Shown here: one piece after another, positions 57,351 through 64,000 of the stretch | How the letters are laid out: every line of letters starts with the position of its first letter | Position numbering within the stretch: position 1 is the stretch's first letter | Source: Welwitschia mirabilis | Taxonomy: Eukaryota; Gnetophyta; Gnetopsida; Welwitschiales | Assembly: GCA_051453625.1 (NCBI GenBank) | Contig: JBOZIK010000001.1 | Coordinates: 166,443,647 to 166,507,646 of the forward strand | Direction of reading: 5' to 3' | DNA length: 64,000 nucleotides | The notes under the pieces: generated by a model | What the model was told of the DNA's origin: nothing | Database searches by the model: none | The model's input: only the letters and a program-made list of their open reading frames with translations | Made by a program: the position numbers and the translations under genes

Positions 57351-58260
57351 AATATTAGTCAAGTATTTTGATATTCCAAATAAGTCTTGAATAAATCTTC
57401 TATAAGAACTAATGTCTCTAAAAAACCAAAAAAATCTGATTTCATTAGCATTTTTAGAAGGAAGAAGATGAGTGATAAGTTAAACTTTAAGAAGGATTAT
57501 CTAATCCCATTATTAAAAATCATATGTCTTAAAACCATACTCTCTCTAATCATGAAATTACACTTCTCCTAATTAAGCATAAAATTTTTATCTTTACAAC
57601 ATGTAAGGACAAGTTCTAACTTATGTAAACAATAGTTAAATGTCTCATTAAAATTAATAGAAACTTTAATATTTTTTTTAATCACATCAAAGAAGATACT
57701 CATCATACATTTTTGGAATGTGATAAGACGTATTATAAAGGTCAAGGGCACTTTATAAGAGAAATATTGAAATGGGCATATAAAGCTTGTCTTTTCTTGA
57801 TCTTTAGGGGAAATTGTTATTGGTTTATGTTTGGAGTATCCATCTAAGGAATAATAGTACTCATAACCCACTAGTGTCAATAATATTCAGTTAAAAGTAG
57901 GAATTTGTCCTTATGGCTCAAAGTGTTTAGTTTCCTATGGTTAATGGACATTCTCCACCCTACTCTTGTTCTATTTGAAATTAATTCATTGTTCTCATTT
58001 CATCGTATCATAATCCTAGACTTCTTAGGAACATTTTTTATAAGTCTTACCCAATTATTTTTAGAGATTATATAAATAATTCTAGCATCTAATAACTTAA
58101 GGACTTCCTTCATTACTACTTTTATGTGACAGTTAAATCTATGTGAAGTGTCTTAACTAGGCTTAGCATTTTATTTCAAATGCATTCTATGTATGCATAT
58201 AATAGGCTTAATTCCTTAAGCTCACACTAGCCCCTTGGTCTAGTTATGATAACTTATGAA
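57351..58260 (-). pseudogene. Reverse transcriptase of gypsy element E, broken
   Basis: On the reverse strand: PIICIHRMHL, VVMKEVLKLLDARIIYIIS, NNWVRLIKNVPKKS, RNENNELISNRTRVGWRMSI and NHRKLNTLSHKDKF. An open 103-codon frame (57880-57569) follows, with YEYYYSLDGYS, FQKCMMSIFFDV and KLELVLTCCKDKNF, then EKCNFMIRESMVLRHMI and NNGI. This is Athila/Tat RT nearly end to end. The catalytic FMDDF has become SINFN, so the active site is lost. Gag and protease should lie further right but were not seen; 58270 onward is different sequence. Confidence 0.92.
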
Positions 58261-58269
58261 GATCATACT

Positions 58270-60376
58270 AACCTTTAGATCTAATTATTATTAAGTTGAC
58301 ATAATTGATTCAACAGTTGTTAATTTGGTTAATGAAAAATTAAAAAAAAAAACATGTTTTATTTCATAACTAAAACATGCAATCCTTTATAATTAATAAA
58401 ATACTATATTAACAACTGTAAAGAAAAATAAATATCCAAAATTAGATGAAGTATGATACAACACTTAACGCCATCGAAATCTAAGTTTAAGACTTAGGAA
58501 GTGGTTCATTCATAAACTACCTTCCTAAAACTATTTGAAATAATGCTTTATTTATTAATTATGAATTATTTAATAACATTTTTACAATAGATTAAAAATA
58601 TTAATTCCTGTACTTCCTTTTCTACTACTCACATGAAAATTTAAGCTTCCACATTAATATCAAGGCAATATCAAAGAATACTTATCTTAAAACCTAACAT
58701 GGAATTAGAGCTAATGGTTTCATTCTTAAACATAAGTGGTAGAAGAAGTGAAGTTCATCATTGAAACTATAAAAGAGAGTTATAATAGGTAGTTGTGACT
58801 ATTTAATGAAGTAAAACATATTTATTTTTTCATTAACTAATGATAATAAACTTTAATTATGATGGAATTTATGACATTAATCTACATCATAATGATTCAC
58901 TAATGATCCACTAGTATTGAAAAGATATAAGAAGAAAGAAAGAAAGACCATTTTGATTTAGTGCTAATGTTTCAAGAGTTAAAAAATTAAAGCGATCAAT
59001 CTAGAAAAGTTAGTTCTTATAGTGTTTCATGATTAATGATTTATTAAAATCAAACGATACCCCATTAAAGATCCATGTCTTCCAATCCTAGTTAATAAAA
59101 CTAAAGGAAAAAACTAGGAATATTTAGATGAAGATAAATAGAATCAAGAAGGATTTTTTAAGCTATGAATTACAAAAGTATCATATATAATCAAAGAAAA
59201 AGAATAAATTACATATGACAATTGAAGTACTACAATCTTATATTATGGAATAATGAATTGCTTAAACTAAAATTAATAAGATATGTAAAGTTTACATGTT
59301 AGATATTTTCTACAAAAATCTACCAAAACACTTAGTGATCAAGCTATGAAACTAAAATGTGAATAGCATCATTGACATGATCTTTTTCTTGTTTAATGAA
59401 GATAAAGCTCATTAACCACTAAAGTGTTACACCTAAAGGGAAAAATAGAATAATAAATATGATTTTCTTTTATAAAAAAATACAAATACTTACTTTTCTC
59501 CTTAATTTCCAAAAAATTGATACTAGAGGAATAGTTTACTTAAATGTAGATAATTAAAGCTTAAATAATTCATAGAAGAAGTCACTTATTAATATGAGGT
59601 AAAGGCAAAAATTAAGCATAATGCAGGGGAAGCAAGGAAGAGCTAGGGTTTGAGAGAGTGAAGAACTACATGCATGCAGAGGGCATGTTTCATAGCAATG
59701 GAAGAGAGGTAAGTGGGAGCAGGAATCTCCTTTATGTACACTATTAGATAGAAAAAAAGCAAACCTTTTTGCTATTCTCAAGGAGAGGAAAAACCTTATT
59801 TAGAGTTTTTGGAAGGTAACTTTATGGAATCTTTCAACTATGAAGGTTTTTACAAGAAAATTATTCATTCAAGTATAAAGTTACTGCAAAATATCACATG
59901 AATATCGAAGATAAATTTAAATATAGTCTTATAGATCATTTTGTTTTAGTTGATCCTCAGTTAGGTATGGATGCTATCTGAAAATGGGTTTCCCTAAAAT
60001 GGATAGGGATAAGTGTTATTCAAGTTATAGCATTAGTAGACATGTTAGTTTTGTTTAAATTTAAATTAAAATAGGATCTAAATAGTATCATAATAAGGTT
60101 CCCTTAGTTTTTCAAAGTAAGAGACCTCATCCTAACTAGATAGAGTACAAGAAAATATTTTAATAAAACTTTTTAAAAACTTTTGATATGGTTTAATCTA
60201 AGGAATGTTATTGTATCCCTTAAGTGAGGAAGAAATAGTAAAGCACCAAAAAATGAAAAGGTTGACAATGATAGATAAATCCAAATAGGAAGCAGCAGAA
60301 AACATAGTAAATGGATAGCAAAGAACTTTTCTAAATGTACCTAGGAAATAACTAAGGAAGAAATTTAATAAATGAA
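58270..60376. other. AT-rich DNA, no feature recognised
   Basis: Interrupts the expected upstream part of element E and precedes the LINE. GCTAGGGTTTGAGAGAG at about 59642-59658 resembles a plant 5' leader but no gene follows. A 75-codon reverse frame at 59554-59781 is not recognised. Confidence 0.45.
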
Positions 60377-60990
60377 TATCTTATATTAGAATATGTAGGG
60401 CATAAAATCTGCCTCAAAACATTGAACATTAGATGAAATTATTTCAGGTCAAAATGTAGGAATCATTTTCTTGCAAGAAGCTAAGATTCAAGAAGGGAAG
60501 GAATTTATGAATTTTAGGAGAGGATGGCAGGTGGAATGGGTATCTAGTTATGGCAAATCAATAGGTTTAGTCATGTTGATTAGGAAATAAATCTAGTAAT
60601 ACATAGTTAAAATGAGAAAATAGTATCAAATTAACTCTATTTAAGATTAGTACCTAATCAACATCTATGGACCTCAATCTCAAATTCAGAAAAATAGATT
60701 ATGAAATTCATTATGTGACAAGTTGAAAAATAAAAACTATATCCTAATTGGGAATTTTAATTGAATAGTTCATACTAATTAAAAGTTTAAAGGGGAAGCT
60801 TAAAATGTTGCTAAAGTTCTAAAAATCGAAAAGATGATGTTAAAGCTAAATTTAATTAATCTTCCCATATAAAACTTTTAGTTTAGTTATTCAAATACAA
60901 AGAAAGTAGTTGAAGGAATCTAGTCTAGGATTAATAGTTATCTTTATGGAACTGATAAAGAAATAGGATGGGTTCTAAAAGAATAAGGTA
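60377..60990 (+). pseudogene. LINE ORF2 endonuclease domain, broken
   Basis: The frame from the ATG at 60377 reads MNILY, GIKSASKH.TLDEIIS, VGIIFLQEAKIQEGKEF, GWQVEWVSSYGKSIGLVML, then YLINIYGPQSQIQKN and ILIGNFN. This follows plant L1 endonuclease (ISWNVRGLNAPNKR, DIVFLQETK, NVYGP and GDFN, here GNFN). The endonuclease nicks the target for target-primed reverse transcription. Several stops interrupt it. ORF1 was not recognised upstream. Confidence 0.85.
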
Positions 60991-61809
60991 GGTGATGCTC
61001 TAACATAGACCCATCTTTTTAATTTCAGATAAAACACAAAAGAGAAATTATACTTCACCTTTGAAAATTCTTGGTTAGAAGAAATAGAAATCATGATTTT
61101 TATTAAAAAATAATGGATTTAAAATGGAAAAGAATCCTATTAATTATTTACATAATAATTTTAGTAAATTCAATTAGTGGCTTAAAGAATTAAGAAAGGA
61201 GTGGAGGAGGTGTTTCAGAAGGAAGGAAGTACTAACATGACGTTTCAGGAAAATGCGATGTAAACGAGAATAGGGGAAGGACCTCTTTAATAAGAAATGA
61301 TAATATTTATGGAAGCTTCACAAAATTAGAAATCAGAAAGAGAATTACTAAAAGCAAAGGATTCATGTGAATTAGCTAAAAGAAGAAGATAAAGACACAA
61401 AAAGTTAGTGAATTTTCAAAGGCAAGTAAATGCTATTCAAAAAATTGATTAGAATGATAGGATTCATGAAAAAGGGCAGGTTGAGTAATCTTTTTCAAAG
61501 AACCTATAAGAATTATGGAAATGTAATATAGCTACAGTAAGAAAGTTTCCTACTTTTTTGTCTAATCACTAGTATAAGGAAGACCTACTCTAAAAAATTA
61601 AAGAGGGTGAACTTTGAAAACTCTTGAAAAAGCTAAAGCTAAATCAAAGCCGAAGTCTAGATCTTTATACTATGGATTTCTATAGAAAATACTAGTAGGT
61701 TATAGGTAAATTGATGGAATAAGATTTCAATAAAGAAATAGAGCTAGGTTCAATTCCTTTCGCCTATAATGGCATGCATGTAGTTATGGTTTCCAAGAAA
61801 AAATAGGCT

Positions 61810-62360
61810 TATAAAGTCTACTACTTTATACAGATAGGGTTTGTAACACTATTTTAAGAATCTTCTTAAAGGTATTAATAGCAAGAATCCACTCATTTCT
61901 CCATTAGATGATGAGGCTAAACTAAAAGGGGTTTTTAGAAAATTGATCTATCCTAAACTAGGTACATTCTAATGACGAAGTTTTTCATTCTGTCCAAAGA
62001 AAGAAGAAGAGGATTTGTACCCTCAATTTAGATATTAGTAAGGTGTATGATAGTGTTGCATGAGATTTTTTGGAACATGTCTTAATTATTAAAGAGTTTT
62101 CACAGGGATTTATTAGCCTTACAATGAAAATGCAAAAAATAGCCAACTTTAGGTTAAGATTTAATCAAGATATACATGCTTTTTTTAGCATGGAAAAAGG
62201 GATCAAACAAGGATATCCTTTCTCTTTTTATCTATTTATAATGATGTTGGATGCTCTTGAGGATTATATAATTAAAGAGGGTAATAAAGAACTTGATATG
62301 CATTTTATGGATAATATGTGCAACCACTTTCCATATGAATCATGGTTTATTTAAAGGTAA
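61810..62360 (+). pseudogene. LINE ORF2 reverse transcriptase, broken
   Basis: RVCNTILRIFLKVLIARIHS, GFLEN.SIL, DEVFHSVQRKKKRICTLNLD, ISKVYDSVA.DFLEHVLIIK, then FRLRFNQDIHAFFSMEKGIK, QGYPFSFYLFIMMLDALEDY. This matches the non-LTR RT order (LCNTIYKIISKVLANRL, GAFVKGRSI, LKLDLSKAYDRV.W.FL, RGLRQGDPLSPYLFILVMEAL). After 62290 the similarity stops and the FADD active-site block is not visible in the following frames. Confidence 0.88.
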
Positions 62361-63700
62361 AAATTCATCAAATAATTACCATTAGAAAGGGATTAAATGA
62401 TTTTGCTATAGACTTGAGGTTATCGACCAACTAGCAAAAAAGTAGACCTTACTTTTCAAACACATGGACAAGTGTTTAGAATGCTATAGAAAAGAATTAG
62501 TAATATGAAAAGGAAAAAAGAAAGATGAATACCTGTGTACTTTGATGTTTAGATGAACTAAAATAACTACATGGGAGGATCTCATCTAAAAATTGATCAA
62601 CATGTGTAATAGTTGGAATGTCATATTTTGTCTAGTAAAGGAAGAATTATATTAGCTAATTTTATAATTATTGTAATAGTAAAATATAGTGCATTAATTA
62701 GACTTTCTATTAAAAAATAAATACAACTCTTAATTAAATAATATAAAACTTTACCTAGAAGGAGGAAAGAAGGAACTAAAATCCATGTAGTTGCTTAGGA
62801 AGAATTGTGAAACTAGTAGATCAAGATATTGGGATACTCAAGATGTAAAGGATATCATTCTCATAGCCCAATGAATCTCACAAATAATCAAAATGGAGTG
62901 AAATCCCCCTTAGATTAGAATCAAACAGAGAAAATAGAAAGTATGAAAGTTAAAGTAGGAGGTTACTTCTATTGGCAAGCCCTATGTAAAGGGAGAAAGG
63001 AACTAAAACAACGCAGATTGGAAGATTAGAATGGAGATATTCCTTTTTGACAGTTGTAAATCTTAGAGGAATAAAACCAAAACATAAAAGAGCTACAACT
63101 AACCAAAATTTGATTTAGAAACACTACGAAGTTGAAGCTAATAAATTACTAAGGAAGAAAAATTTTATCTTGTTTAGGAAATAAGATTATTGAAAAGCTG
63201 ATAGATCATATTTAATAACTCTTAACTCAAGCCAATTTTTGCCTATTATTAAAGAACAACAAAAGAGTAATAGATGGAAAACAAGTAAAGGATAAATCCA
63301 TTCTTCTTAAAACAATGGCATGAGCAAAATCTTACAAGATAATTGCCACTTCAGCACTATGGGAAAATATGCAGTGTTGAAATGGCTCATAATTTAAAAT
63401 AAAATTTTATAGGTACACAATGTAACAAAGAATGGCTATAAAATTTCATCTGAGTGCATAATCTATAGGTTAAAAAAACCACAACACATTTATGTTGAAA
63501 GTGTCCATTGGCAAGAGCACTATGAAGTAGGTTTGATAACATGTTAAATTGTAATCAAATTTGTGCCTTTATGAAACATTTTGATGAAGTTTCACTCTAG
63601 TTTATTTGACTAGAAAGGAATTGAAACATATTTTTTAGAGTTAAACTAATCTTAGCAGATATTTTGAGAAGGCCTTAAAGGAAAATTGCATATACTCTAG
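62361..63700 (+). pseudogene. LINE ORF2 C-terminal region, heavily decayed
   Basis: Reading is uncertain. At about 63440-63540 SECIIYRLKKPQHIYVESVH, WQEHYEVGLITC resembles the zf-RVT end of plant LINE ORF2 (a C-x-x-x..HLFLHCPFA.EIW pattern). WGEI- and NREN-like pieces near 62890-62940 may be thumb region. No poly-A end is found before the window ends. Confidence 0.4.
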
Positions 63701-64000
63701 TGGTGAAAGAAATGAATAAACACCCACAATTGGATCCAACAAATGGGGAAAGTTACAAATGTAATGGAGAGATCTAAGAGTGTAATGAATAAGTGGGTTG
63801 GGGTCCTTTTCTACAACTTAAATAAGATACGAAGTTTAACTCAAAGAAGGGTAGACTCAAGGACAAGTTGATGATAGGAAGATGACAACATTGGATGACT
63901 CTAGATATGAGTTCTCATGCACTAAGGCTTCCAATGGAGGGGCATTTGATTCACTCATCATTTCATAATACATAGATGCAAACAGATTTTTTAGGTGAAA
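63701..64000. other. No feature recognised at window end
   Basis: Probably the tail of the LINE or its flank. No motif was read. Confidence 0.4.

Noticed and set aside
59554-59820. Host-gene 5' region (AGGGTTTGAGAGAG and a 75-codon reverse frame)
   Set aside because: No exon, splice pattern or recognisable protein follows on either strand.
1-64000. CRISPR arrays, bacterial-type operons, ribosome binding sites, phage genes
   Set aside because: The sequence is plant nuclear repeat DNA; no regularly spaced direct repeats or prokaryotic genes are seen.

Overview
The window is strongly AT-rich, repeat-dominated nuclear DNA of a seed plant. I find no intact host gene, rRNA or tRNA gene, and no bacterial-style operon, CRISPR array or origin. 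Nearly everything I can interpret is old transposable-element sequence: plant Ty3/gypsy of the Athila/Tat type, a Ty1/copia element of the SIRE/Maximus type, an L1-like LINE and SINE-like pieces. Six runs of N are assembly gaps. Primer-binding sites (PBS) are changed mostly by C-to-T and G-to-A, the pattern of decayed methylated cytosine. The low GC and heavy decay would fit a gymnosperm such as Welwitschia, but that is only a guess.

Region by region. 1-1870: reverse-strand copia-type LTR sequence holding a piece that reads like the N-terminus of the plastid gene ycf1. 1871-4290: AT-rich DNA plus a CpG-retaining fragment at 3590-4215. 4290-23644: a nested pair. Element C (gypsy, reverse strand) has its 5' LTR at 22293-23644, gag at 20280-21270 and protease-RT-RNase H-integrase at 10480-6790. 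Element B (gypsy, reverse strand, 10601-20044) is inserted between C's gag and protease, with matching LTRs, PBS, polypurine tract and a near-perfect 5-bp target duplication. 24900-27400: a third gypsy fragment, D, with gag and protease. 27594-29436: two direct copies of an unclassified repeat around a TC microsatellite and a gap.

32756-43586: a near full-length SIRE/Maximus-type copia element on the forward strand, with two LTRs, gag, protease, integrase, RT, RNase H and a third acidic ORF. It lies in the leader of gypsy element F (LTR 44872-46616). 46617-51278: leader and LTR of gypsy G, then LTR H of the same family in opposite orientation, so G and H stand head to head. 51330-51790: another copia-type LTR piece. 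52060-55460: mostly unassigned, with one SINE. 55790-58260: RT-RNase H-integrase of gypsy element E (reverse strand). 58270-60370: unassigned. 60377 to about 63700: a LINE ORF2 remnant on the forward strand.

No set of genes here works together as a host pathway. The coding regions are retrotransposon polyprotein domains broken by stops and frameshifts. Domain calls rest on residue patterns I could read in translation; boundaries are approximate unless a terminal motif is cited.
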